A DNA stretch of 64,000 nt from Astrocystis sublimbata. Taxonomy: Eukaryota > Ascomycota > Sordariomycetes > Xylariales > Xylariaceae. Within the stretch, counting starts at the first letter, position 1. Every line of letters begins with the position of its first letter. The notes beneath the pieces were generated by a model. The model made no database searches. It was given only the letters and a program-made list of their open reading frames with translations, and was not told the origin of the DNA. Shown here piece after piece: positions 34,812 through 44,044 of the stretch. The stretch is taken from the NCBI GenBank assembly GCA_022453515.1, contig JAJNNY010000001.1, positions 806,001-870,000 on the forward strand, in the 5' to 3' direction. The translations under genes were made by a program, and so were the position numbers.

Positions 34812-36080
34812 CTACCTCGGGATAGCATATTCCCTGGGGCCTTCTGTGCAGTACAGGACCACAACAGAATGCTCGTCCAGCCCTAGTGTCGCTCTCATCT
34901 TATCATCGGCGCACACGCTCCTCAGCGCAGCCAGCGCAGCAGCACCACAGGGCCCAGACGTGATACTCGCAGCCTTCAGCTCCTGCAGCGACGTGTGTGC
35001 CTCGGCATCGGAGATCGTAACACTTGCATCGATGCCGTCCTTGAGCACCGGCCACGCCGTCGTGGACAGGGTTCCGCAGTTCAGACCGTTCATGATGGTC
35101 TCGCGGGTCTGGACGGTGACTGACTTCCCCGCTTTCAGCGATGCCTGCAGACAAGCAGCATCCGTGGGCTCGACGGCTATTATGGCGGCCCGGGATGTCC
35201 GCCCAGGCGCCTTGTAGTGTGCCGTGACGGATTCGGCGACCGAGCCCGCGCCGCACGGCACGATGGCATGGGTCGCGGCCTTCTGGCCTGTGGCTTGAAG
35301 AACTTGCTGGTCTGCCTCGGCAAGCATGGTACCATAGCCCTGTACGAAATACTGCACAAGATATTAATGGCTGTTTCTCTCTAGGGTGTGAGACACTGGT
35401 GTATAACTCTCGCCGGCCTAAGCCCCCATTTTCATGTCATGGTCGCATTTGGAATGACGTCGCAGGCCTACCTTTGGTATATCCGTATATCCCTCGAATC
35501 CCACATCGAAGATAAGGATGGTATCCCTATCCTCAGCCTCCTCCGACACGATAGGTACCAGATCATCGTAGCTGGCATCTTCCTTCACAACGACCTCGGC
35601 GCCTTCGCTCCGGATCAAGGCGCGCGTCTCCTCACCCATGAAACCCGGGACCCACACGCGCGCCTTGAGGCCCATGTACCTGGCCATGCGGGCGACGGCG
35701 CGACCGCAGTTCCCTTCGGTGGCGGTCACGATCTCGAGCTCGGCGCGGCGGGCCTTGGCGCCCAGCTCGGCGATGGCAATCTGGCCCTCGGCGACGGGCA
35801 GGCCGAGGTGCCAGCCGACGGCGCGGTAGACGGCCCACGAGGCGCCGAGGATCTTAAACGACGGCAGCCCGAACCGGCTCGACTCGTCCTTGACCAGCAC
35901 ATGGCCGAGCTTGAGCGACTGCGCCACGGACTCGAGAGAGTGTAGCGGGGTTCTGTTGTAGTCGGGCAGGCTCGTGTGGAAGGTCAGCACAGTCCCTTCG
36001 TTCTTGGCCCGCGAGCCCTCGTGGGTCCATACCCGGGCGGCCGGGTTGGTGTGGATAGCAAAGGCGCTGGTGGCCGCCAT
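34812..36080 (-). CDS. Diaminopropionate ammonia-lyase-like PLP enzyme (382 aa)
   Basis: Two exons: 36080-35472 and 35351-34812 (GTAGGC donor, GCAG acceptor, phase 0). It belongs to the tryptophan-synthase beta fold (type II PLP enzymes). The PLP lysine is Lys76 in FGLPSFKILGASWA, preceded by VLVKDESSRF. TATEGNCGRAVARMA matches the substrate-binding Asn/Gly loop, and PCGAGSVAES (residues 235-244) the phosphate-binding loop. This set is typical of diaminopropionate ammonia-lyases, which release pyruvate and two ammonia from 2,3-diaminopropionate. Fungal members are little studied and may act on other amino acids such as D- or L-serine or threonine. No targeting peptide is evident. It converges with img2. 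Confidence 0.85.
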
Positions 36081-37256
36081 CTAATCTAATCTAATGCGGC
36101 GGGCGGGCTGAACCTGACTTGACCTGAGCCGGCTCCGAGCTGCGGCGGTGGACAAAGGGCAACGGCACACACAAGCCGTGATCATCTACCGACTGAGGGG
36201 TTTTTTTGCCGGCCCCCAGTAGTCTAACGGGCTTGGGAAGACAGCGCTAGTGGCGGCGTTAGTGTCCAGGGAAGCCGTAGCCGTCGCCGTCGCCGTCAGC
36301 CGTCTGGGCTCGCGGAGCTGCGGGATTCTGTGGGCAGCGATGGAGATGGGGGGCGAAGGGGGGAAGGGGGGGGGGGGGGGGGGCGCGCGCAAAGTGTGGA
36401 AATTGGCACTCGTGAAAACAGGGACGTTTGATGAGAGTAGAGGCTGAGAATCTGTCGCAAGATGGAGCTAGCAGGAGTAGCGATCCCCACCTTGCCCGAA
36501 TGTGACCCCACGCCGGCATTTCAAGTAGCGCTTTTCCTTTGCTGTGCGGCGTGGACCGGCGTCGACCGAATGGCATCTTGCGGTTTGGGTTTGCGCTTGG
36601 GCGGCAAGGCAAGCCTGCGTTGCATCGTTGCATCGTTCTCGTAAGACGGCGAATCGCAGTCGAGCGTTGGATGGGAAGCGTCTATTTCCCTCTCGTAACA
36701 CGTTGGTTGTCTCGCACAATTTTGGAAAATGCGATCACCTGCACGCAGCTTGTCATACAACACGTCAAGGTTCAGGGTCGTATCGACAATGTGTTGTGCC
36801 GGGTAGATGGCGCGCAAGGTGGATCCCGACTCGCACCATGAATCCACGAATCCATGATACAATCATCCGTGGCCGAGATGGCTTGGGCAGTTGGGGTCTC
36901 TATCAGCCAGGCGCCGCCAGCCTAATGCGGGGTTGTACCTAACCTACCAGGCCCCCAGGAAAAGCTGCAGTTGCGGAAAGCGCCATCACCAGATGCAGGT
37001 GTACATGTCGAGCATGTCATCCATGGATGTTCAAGGTGGAGTTGCACTTTCCTGGAGAGCAATCCATGTGGAAGAGGTAAACATCATGGACCTGTGTAAG
37101 TAAACACCTAGATAGGTACCTACCTACATGTAGGTATTGCACCGGTTCACAGATCAGACGGCAGCGAACTTCATCTCACCTCATCCTACCTACTATTTGG
37201 AAGTAGATAATTACTTATTCAGCACATTCGATTACCACCAGCCGCTTCGCAACAAC
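36081..37256. other. Intergenic with a G18 tract; no supported gene
   Basis: 1.18 kb upstream of the ammonia-lyase and downstream of the collagen-like gene. Several overlapping frames of 60-130 codons occur on both strands between 36186 and 36942, a sign of GC-rich noncoding DNA rather than of genes. A TAGGTA/TACCTA cluster lies at 37104-37136. Confidence 0.5.
36343..36390. repeat. Poly-G tract (18 consecutive G) with (GC) tail
   Basis: A G-rich block ends in an uninterrupted run of 18 G at about 36366-36383, followed by CGCGCGC. It lies roughly 290 bases upstream of the ammonia-lyase start codon. Such runs are prone to length error in sequencing. They can also form G-quadruplex DNA. Confidence 0.9.
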
Positions 37257-39013
37257 TTACCAATCGCTACCGCAATGGCACCGACTTTCACCGTCGCTCT
37301 TCGTCTTACAACGACATCCAGCCCCACCACAACCCTCCTTTCTATCTTCTCGTCTCCTGGCCTTCGAACTCTTGCACCCACGCTTGCAACTACCACATTT
37401 CCCACGCGACACCTCCCTGGAATAGCAATCGCCGCCGCCACCACCAGGTCCTTCGTCTCCTTGCACCCCTCTCTCACCTCGATGTCCCCTCTCACCCTGT
37501 GATCCCCTTTCACCTTGTTGCCTGTACCCCGATATCAGCATGGTCGCCTCAATAATAGCAGTGCTGTGAGACAAGTTTTTTACCCAGGGCATCCTCTCGG
37601 GCCTCTTTCTCCCTGCTCGCCTCGATCGCCTTGTGTTCCTTGTGACCCTCGTGATCCTTGAGGCCCTGCGACTCCTGCTGGTCCACGCGGCCCTGGTGGC
37701 CCTGGTGGCCCTTCTGGTCCAACAGTACCGTCTGTCCTATTTCTTGTGTGAGATTCCTTTGTGTATGTGAGCGGATTGTTTGTGTTATTCCATACCCTGG
37801 AGGGCCCTCTTCGCCTGGTACACCTTGTTCGCCTGGTACGCCTTGCTCGCCTTGCTCCCCTCTTTCGCCCGGTTCACCGTCCATGCCATCGACGCCATTT
37901 TCACCGTCTCTTCCATCACGGCCGTCGCGGCCGTCTCTACCGTCTCTGCCGTCTTTGCCAGACGGGCCGATGGGACCTGTTTCACTGTGAAGTCACCTTC
38001 AGCGGGAGAAGAGAAAGCAGACAATCATGAGAATGTAAAACTGGGCTGACATAAGTGTCAATAAAGATCTACGTACCCATCACAGCCAGCTTGTCCTTCC
38101 TGGCCCGGCGTCCCCTCGCAGCCTTAGGGTCCTTGAGGTCCGGGTAAGCCTATAATAGCAACAACGCCAAGTTAGCACTGTCATCGACGGAGATATGATT
38201 CCTCACTATTTATCTATCACAGCATGTAAACAACTTGCCTGTATCTCCTTTCGGGCCCGCGAGTCCACAGGCTGCACAACTTTATGTCAATTTACTGGTC
38301 ACAGCCAAGAGATGCAAGCCCGCAGTCTCACCTCCAGCTGGTCCTATTTCGCCACTCTCTCCCTGGGGTCCGATCTCACCCTGTAATCCAGCCTGCCCTG
38401 GTGGTCCTTGCGGTCCAGTCGCTCCTGTTATCCCCTACACGCGTAATGATGATTCGTGAGTTTTTAGCCAAAGTCATCATATCGGCATCAAACATTTCGC
38501 AAGAGAAATTAAGATCACAGAACATACCCGCGCTCCTTGATAGCCCTGATAGCCCTGATAGCCCCTAGGTCCCCGTCTCCCCGGCGGCGCAGCTCCGACG
38601 CCGAACCATCCACCCCCTTTCCGCCTCGTCCGACATACGCAGATGACGATGAAGAGGAAAGAAAGGATGAAGAGCACCACGACTACGATTATGACGGTGC
38701 CCTCGGATGTGTTGCTGTCGTCGTTCGAGTCTCGCGGATTGTTTGAACTATCTGGAGGAGGAGGAACCAGCGGCGCCATAGGAACTGTAGGGGCACTGTC
38801 GGCTGGGATGTTGTTACCATCACCACCGGTACCGCCGGGCAATGGGCTGTTTCCAAGCTCGATGATGGTTACTTCGGTTCTCGAGAGGTGTGTGACGGTC
38901 AGCGTGAGGAAGACTGCTGCGTCTCGTTTCGCTGGGCTGTGTTTTGCGGAGGACGTAGTTTGTGCGATAACATGTGTAAATGTCGACGGTTGTGTCGTTT
39001 TGAGATGTAACAT
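37257..39013 (-). CDS. Membrane-anchored collagen-like protein, 76 Gly-X-Y triplets (424-433 aa)
   Basis: Seven exons: 39013-38528, 38434-38332, 38271-38239, 38149-38077 (or 38122-38077), 37984-37796, 37736-37584 and 37521-37257; intron phases 0,1,1,2,2,2. Residues 1-105 are Ser/Thr/Pro-rich and look extracellular. Residues 106-127 form a single transmembrane helix ([19 protein letters not shown]) followed by CRTRRKGGG. From residue 145 to 372 every third residue is Gly: [18 protein letters not shown] to [23 protein letters not shown], a GRD x5 block, then Glu/Pro/Gln-rich triplets. The tail (373-433) is basic with nine Cys. The Gly register survives all six introns, which strongly supports the model. 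Intron 3 has a GC donor (G|GCAAGT). With its first acceptor (TATAG) a TAA falls at 38126-38124; the second acceptor (CTAAG, 27 bases on) removes three triplets and the stop. No signal peptide is seen, so a further 5' exon may exist. It has the triplet pattern of collagen-like fungal surface proteins such as Metarhizium MCL1, but a different architecture. Confidence 0.78.
38124..38126 (-). other. In-frame TAA in the collagen-like gene, next to an alternative splice acceptor
   Basis: In the Gly-X-Y register the triplets read G-L-P, G-P-Q, G-P-stop, G-C-E. The stop codon itself forms part of a second acceptor (CCCTAAG). Splicing there joins G-D-T directly to G-C-E. CAA to TAA (one C-to-T change at CpA) would restore a G-P-Q triplet. 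Confidence 0.7.
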
Positions 39014-39916
39014 TTTTGGCTTCTCATATGGCGCGGTTTCCGAAAGCTTGCATAAGGAGGAGGTAGGTCCCACCTCTGATAAACTGGAAGTATGTGAGGC
39101 CCAAGTTTGCGTTCTAAATTATCAGGCCTTACGACGCAGAATAAGGGGAATGAATATAACTAGATTATTTGCAAGCTCACTGCAGCTTTTCAAACACACC
39201 GGGTTATCACACTCGTACATACACTCAGCTAATTGTGTAGCCCCCATTGTTATGCCAATACCCGTCGCGCATACCTACCTACTCGACAGCCTCGCCATGC
39301 CGCTGCAGTACGACCGCTATGATGCCTTGACATCGACAAGTGTACCAATGGCAGTGGTGGACTGCAAGTTTTATGGTTGACAGAGGCGGCTATCCGATTG
39401 CCATATGCTGTGTGGCGTTTCGAATATCGATAGTTATAGCAAGCAAAAGGGGTCCATTCCGTTTGTCGGTTTGTCGATGTAGGCAGCCAACCAGTCATAT
39501 CGACATACCATCACGACACAACACGATACGGATATGCATTTTCGAGGTCTTGAGTCGAGGGAATTCTGAGAGTCTATCGAGAAGTTGGGTCGTATACTTA
39601 TGGGTACAAGCTGCTTGGGATCCGATTCTGAAAATACTGAAGAGAGCTCAAGCAAACATCTCACCAACACAGAGCACAGAGCAACCTGCCGGGGTAAGCA
39701 TGAACTTACAACTTTTGCGACTCATTTCTCATTCCATCACTTCATCGAGGCATAGCCAAGCCTTTACCTACCTACATAGGTCTTTCATTCTAGACCAACC
39801 GCACTTAGACTTCGTGCTGTATACAGAAGAAGCCCAATGGAGTGTACCATCTACAACAGATTAGCTCCAGGCTTTCTAAGAGGAATGACCAAATAGTACC
39901 AATGACCGATTAATAT

Positions 39917-40004
39917 GGCCTAGTACCGCAATATTGTTATCTAGCGAAAAGATATCTCTACCATGTAGCGTTAGGGGCCGGGGCTTCAATTTTCTCGACG
40001 GCCA
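39917..40004 (+). repeat. tRNA-like element, decayed copy 1
   Basis: About 88 bases starting GGCC and ending CGACGGCCA followed by a T7 run. The region before the end (CTTCAATTTTC) is a damaged B box. It shares its 3' end with two other copies nearby. It does not fold into a full cloverleaf by eye, so I call it a tRNA-derived relic. Confidence 0.4.
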
Positions 40005-40261
40005 AAATCTTTTTTTCCACTCCCAATCTCTTTCTCAATGATTGCATGATACTTCAAAACATCTGATATGCTGACACACACACTCATATACATGAAATTT
40101 CCATCGTCTCTATTTTTCTTATTTTCGCTTATCCCAGGTTTCTTCACATGGTGCTAGGCAAGCCACCTCGCTTTTACACTTCTGACCCGCACACTAAAGG
40201 TGAAAGGCAACAGAGCTTTATATACCAGAGTACCCTAAAGGCTCTTAAAAACTACTACCAA

Positions 40262-40363
40262 AGGCCGTACTGGATTAGCCAAGCGGATCAGTATCTCTAC
40301 CCATGGTATAACATGGGTAAACCACATTCGTAGGTGGCGGGGGTTCGATTCCCTTGGCGGCCA
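40262..40363 (+). repeat. tRNA-like element, best-preserved copy 2
   Basis: Begins GGCCGTA and ends GGCGGCCA, giving a six-pair acceptor-like stem. TAGCCAAGCGG fits the A box and GGTTCGATTCC is a perfect B box. A strong hairpin (TACCCAT...ATGGGTA) sits where the anticodon arm should be, but its loop has eight bases. T-runs downstream could end RNA polymerase III transcription. It may be a degenerate tRNA, an intron-bearing tRNA I cannot fold by hand, or the head of a SINE. Confidence 0.45.
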
Positions 40364-40624
40364 AATTATCTTTTTCGCTTTTTCTCTTTTATTGTTAGCA
40401 ACGCAGCAATACATGTTCATAAATGCAATGGAATTAGTGCTAAATAAACACTTGCTTCGCCTCGACTCCATTTCTGCTCTTTATGACCTTGCGTATTATT
40501 TTTATATTAATGCTAGGCTAGCTAGGCTGCCCCTTTGCTCTTTAATAATTTCTGCATGTGAAAAGTCAAGGGTACGACCTTCACATGCCAGATTACTCTA
40601 CAAGTCCCTAAGACTCTTATCAAA

Positions 40625-40733
40625 GGCGTGCTGGTGTCCCTAGCGGTGCAAGCGAACTAATATCATTATTTCAGTGTAAAACAAACTCATACAGCGTTGT
40701 TGGGTGCTGGGGGGTCGATTCCCTCGACGGCCA
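40625..40733 (+). repeat. tRNA-like element, diverged copy 3
   Basis: Aligns with the copy at 40262: both are preceded by CCTAA..CTCTTA...CAAAGG and share GGC-GT-CTGG near the start. It ends GGGGTCGATTCCCTCGACGGCCA, a B box with one base lost, then a TTTT run. Similarity extending upstream of the tRNA-like part points to a duplicated unit of roughly 200 bases or more. Confidence 0.4.
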
Positions 40734-41557
40734 GATTCCTTTTGATTATCTTCCCTTCTTGCGAGTTCAAGTGGATGATACACACACACATCCACTCTCA
40801 ATCACATGGATTTTTCAATCGCTCATCAATTCTGTGTGCTCGGTGATGGTTAGTTTATCAACCATATAAGTTCCCACCGTAGAGTCCTTGTGCTGCGGAA
40901 GATAGTATCTTTTCAGACTATGTACTCAAGGTAGTGAACAAGCAACCTGCCAATGCAGTTCGTTTGGCGCGTTTGGCAATTGCAATAATCAGCACGTAAC
41001 CTGCTTATTACCTTTGTAGATACATACTCTTCTACACTCTCATATTACGTGTAATAATCGATTCGCAAAAATAACGATGTTGCATCGCTAGGCCACACCA
41101 GTCCGGTTATTGGCAGTATTCTTGGGGGCTGTAACACTAATCTGATGAGGCTTCTTCACCTGCGTAAAGCAGGACTTAGGAAGGCCTACGACTACATGTC
41201 CAGGGGGTTTGCTAATTTTCATATCTCACCTAACGGTGACCTATCTAGGCAATAAGCGGTGGTGAATATGTCACATCTGGGAAACCCCGGCCAGTGTTAT
41301 CGTGGTGTAAGTGTGAACCTATCAGGGGGTGAACAGTTGCTGTGCGGCTGAATGACACCAATTATTGGGTATGGTGACATGCAGTCTTACATTAGGTACA
41401 TACTCACAAACTACCTACTCTTTTCGAATCCCTGCTTATCCGCGGCGGACCATACCTGTCAGCCCACGGGCAGCTAACCTATGTCGTTACCCAAGTGGAC
41501 GTATGTGGCGAACATTCGAACAACAACCCATCATGGATTCCCGTCTCCAAGGCATTC

Positions 41558-44044
41558 CTACTCCGCCCTTTTCTCGTCAACTGGTACTTCAGCAGTGTTC
41601 CTCTCGTCGACTGGTGCTCTAGCCACATTCTTCTCATCAAGTGGTATTTCAGTAGCCCTGTTCTCGTCCACCGGTGTTTCAGCCGCATGCTTCCTGTCAG
41701 CCTTGTCTGGATTAAGGGGCTCAAAGTCCTCCTTGGACGTCATGAACACCTCATCATTGACATGGCGATGCCTCCACCAAAAGATGATAGTCTGAACGAA
41801 AAGGGCAATTGCGGGCGCCGCCCACGCCCAGACCAGGGTTGGATCCACGATGGCCGGGACCAGGATCTCGCCTAAAGCGCTCGACAACGCAGTCATGAAA
41901 AGCATGATGGAAATCACGCAGGCTCGCATGTTCTCTGGGGCTCGCGCGTAGGCAAGTTCGTACGCTGTCACATTCACGAAAAGCTCGGAGATGGCACCCA
42001 GGATCACGTTTGGCAACTGCCACCAGATGCTGATGGGCGATACGTCGTCGCAGGTGCTGGCTTGGTATCCGCTATTGTGGCAATGGTTAGTGTTATCACG
42101 GTCTTATTTATTAAGAAATCATTCGTATGCTTTGGAATTCTAGACTGGGGTGGGCTGAGGGCTACTTACCATGGACTGGTCTCGTATACGCGATACTGCA
42201 CGATGGCACCAATGACACCGGAAACAGTGGCCATCAAGAACCCCACGGTCATCCGGTCGATGCGCCCGAACTTGATGCCCTTGCGCTGCAGGTAAGGATA
42301 CAAGACGTCGGCCAAGAGCGGCGACACCACGATGATGGTCAACGGGTTGAAGTTGTTGAGAAGATCGTTCGGCGCGCCGTCCGAAGTCATGGCGGCACCT
42401 TGGCTGCTCGCCGCAGAGCCCACCCCGCCGTCGTTCAAGTTCCAGATGGGGACTGCAACCATTGGAGTCAGTGATCGCCTTTCGGAACAAAGGATTGCTC
42501 ATGAATAAGGGTTTGCAGGTGTCTTAGGGGCAGTGATGATTTGCCTGATAGGAATTTTGTGTCCCTGATACTTGATAAAAGGAGGTATACATACTGTACA
42601 GAAAGATCTGCACCGCCTCCCATGTACGCTGCACATCGCTGACGTCTTTCTCGGTATAGTCGACAGTTACGCCCCCCTCAGCGAGTGTGGCGGGCTTCAC
42701 GTTATGCCACAGATTCTTCGAGAAGACATTGCCTTTGCACTTCTTAAAGGCTGATACGGTGATCTTGGCGAAGCGCGTTAAATCGGAGCCGACGGGCTTC
42801 TTCCTGATTGTGCGCTTGTACACTATATTGTCACTCGAGTAAGTCACGACATTCCATACCCAGATTTCTTTTATACATAAATGAATGCAATTAAGCGGCG
42901 AAATCCAACTTACTAGCAGCTAGCAGGAACGGCAAGAGGAAGTAGATGATGCCAGGAGCCAGGAACGCGAGCCAGAAGCCGCGGTACTTCTCGATGTACA
43001 CGACAGCGATGGAGAAGAAGGCTCCGATATTGACAAAGGCGTAGAAGAGCATCAGGATGTGGCTGATGGTCGTCTCAGGGTCGACGAGCACTTTTTCTCC
43101 AGACTTAAGAACCTTGGTGTACTCCTTCTGATACTGGTACTGGTCGACGAGGGTGGGCGCGATGTTGGGCTTGAAGATGCCGGCTCCGATGGCGAGAAGG
43201 AAAAAGCTGAGGAGGAAAGGGGCCACGCCCTTCCCAGCTCGGAGAAGAGCTGGCGCAGCGCCTCCAACTTTTTAATAGCGGTTTTGTCAGTACTCATTCG
43301 GTCCACGAGAAATTAATCAGATTTTTGACTAACTACACAGAAGTGAGATGTCAGCTATGATGCAGATGCTGGACGCATGTAATCATAATATCTTCGAACA
43401 TTTACTTACCTCATAATCACATGTGCAAGGCCACCTATCAACACGCCGTACACAATAGCAGGGTATCGGCCAATCTTCGTATCGGCCCACCACGCGCCGA
43501 AGATGGGAATCACATAAGCCAAGAACGTGAACAGGAGAGTCAGCGCTGACGCCGACTGAATACCGAGACCCAGCGCGCCGGCATGCGCATTTGGGTTTGA
43601 TCCATTGATGGCGCCACTTCCGTCGCCGCCCTCGGGAAGAGGGAATTGGAGGTAGTTGTTGAAAACGGCTTTCACACCATAGTATGAGGCGCGCTCAGAT
43701 GCCTCCACGAGACAAAGAGTCCACGCAGTCCAGGGGACGGTGTCGTAGACTTTACGCAGAGTCGTGCGCTCCTCTTCCGTGGGCGGCGGATGGGCCTCGA
43801 GATCTACGACGTCGCTGGCCGAGTCTACCGAGCTGGTAGCCACCCTGTCTGTCGCGGTAGCGTGGGCATGGTGGCCTTTCTCAACGTCAATAGGCTCTTG
43901 AGTAGCGGGCTCGACGACGTCGTGGTGTAGGTTAAGGCCGACCACGTTTTCGGCACCCAATTGGTTTGCAGCTATTGACCGGTCGGTCGTATTAGCCGGG
44001 AGATTGAATTGAGGTGGTGATCAGGCATGTTTTCACTTACCCAT
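41558..44044 (-). CDS. ptr2: POT-family proton-coupled peptide transporter (PTR2)
   Basis: Seven exons: 44044-44041 (only ATG G), 43971-43410, 43368-43337 (32 bases), 43267-42914, 42822-42595, 42452-42170 and 42071-41558, total 658 residues. Every junction is in register, which supports the two tiny exons. The order fits the PTR2/POT family of di- and tripeptide/proton symporters of the plasma membrane: a hydrophilic N-terminus, WTLCLVEASERASYYGVKAVFNNYLQ (helix 1 signature), FLLSFFLLAIGAGIFKPNIAPTLVDQ, the FYAFVNIGAFFS signature, and a last-helix block (FVQTIIFWWRHR). About twelve transmembrane helices can be drawn. The C-terminal 40 residues consist of four or five degenerate copies of a PVDExR/K unit ending ...VDEKRAE, which is unusual. 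The micro-exon at 43368 is the least certain part. Confidence 0.88.

Larger units (their letters stand above)
39014..41557. other. Gene-poor 2.5 kb with tRNA-like elements
   Basis: Upstream of the collagen-like gene and downstream of the transporter. No protein-coding gene is supported. An open frame at 39340-39864 (+, 174 codons) has no family motif. The stretch carries three diverged tRNA-like elements (listed separately). An upstream exon of the collagen-like gene could lie at its left end. Confidence 0.5.

Noticed and set aside
36186..36942. Several overlapping 60-130 codon frames on both strands, one proline-rich
   Set aside because: Caused by GC-rich sequence and the G18 tract; they contradict one another and have no motifs.
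37658..38049. Proline/serine-rich plus-strand frames over the collagen-like gene
   Set aside because: Gly-X-Y codons read in reverse give Pro/Ser-rich open frames in several phases; none has a start, splice or family support.
37257..39013. Bacteriophage- or virus-derived collagen repeat
   Set aside because: Six spliceosomal introns within the Gly-X-Y region argue for a long-resident eukaryotic gene rather than a recent transfer.
40235..40471. Minus-strand frame containing RESNPRHL
   Set aside because: This is the usual artefact of translating the antisense of a tRNA B box; it overlaps the tRNA-like element.
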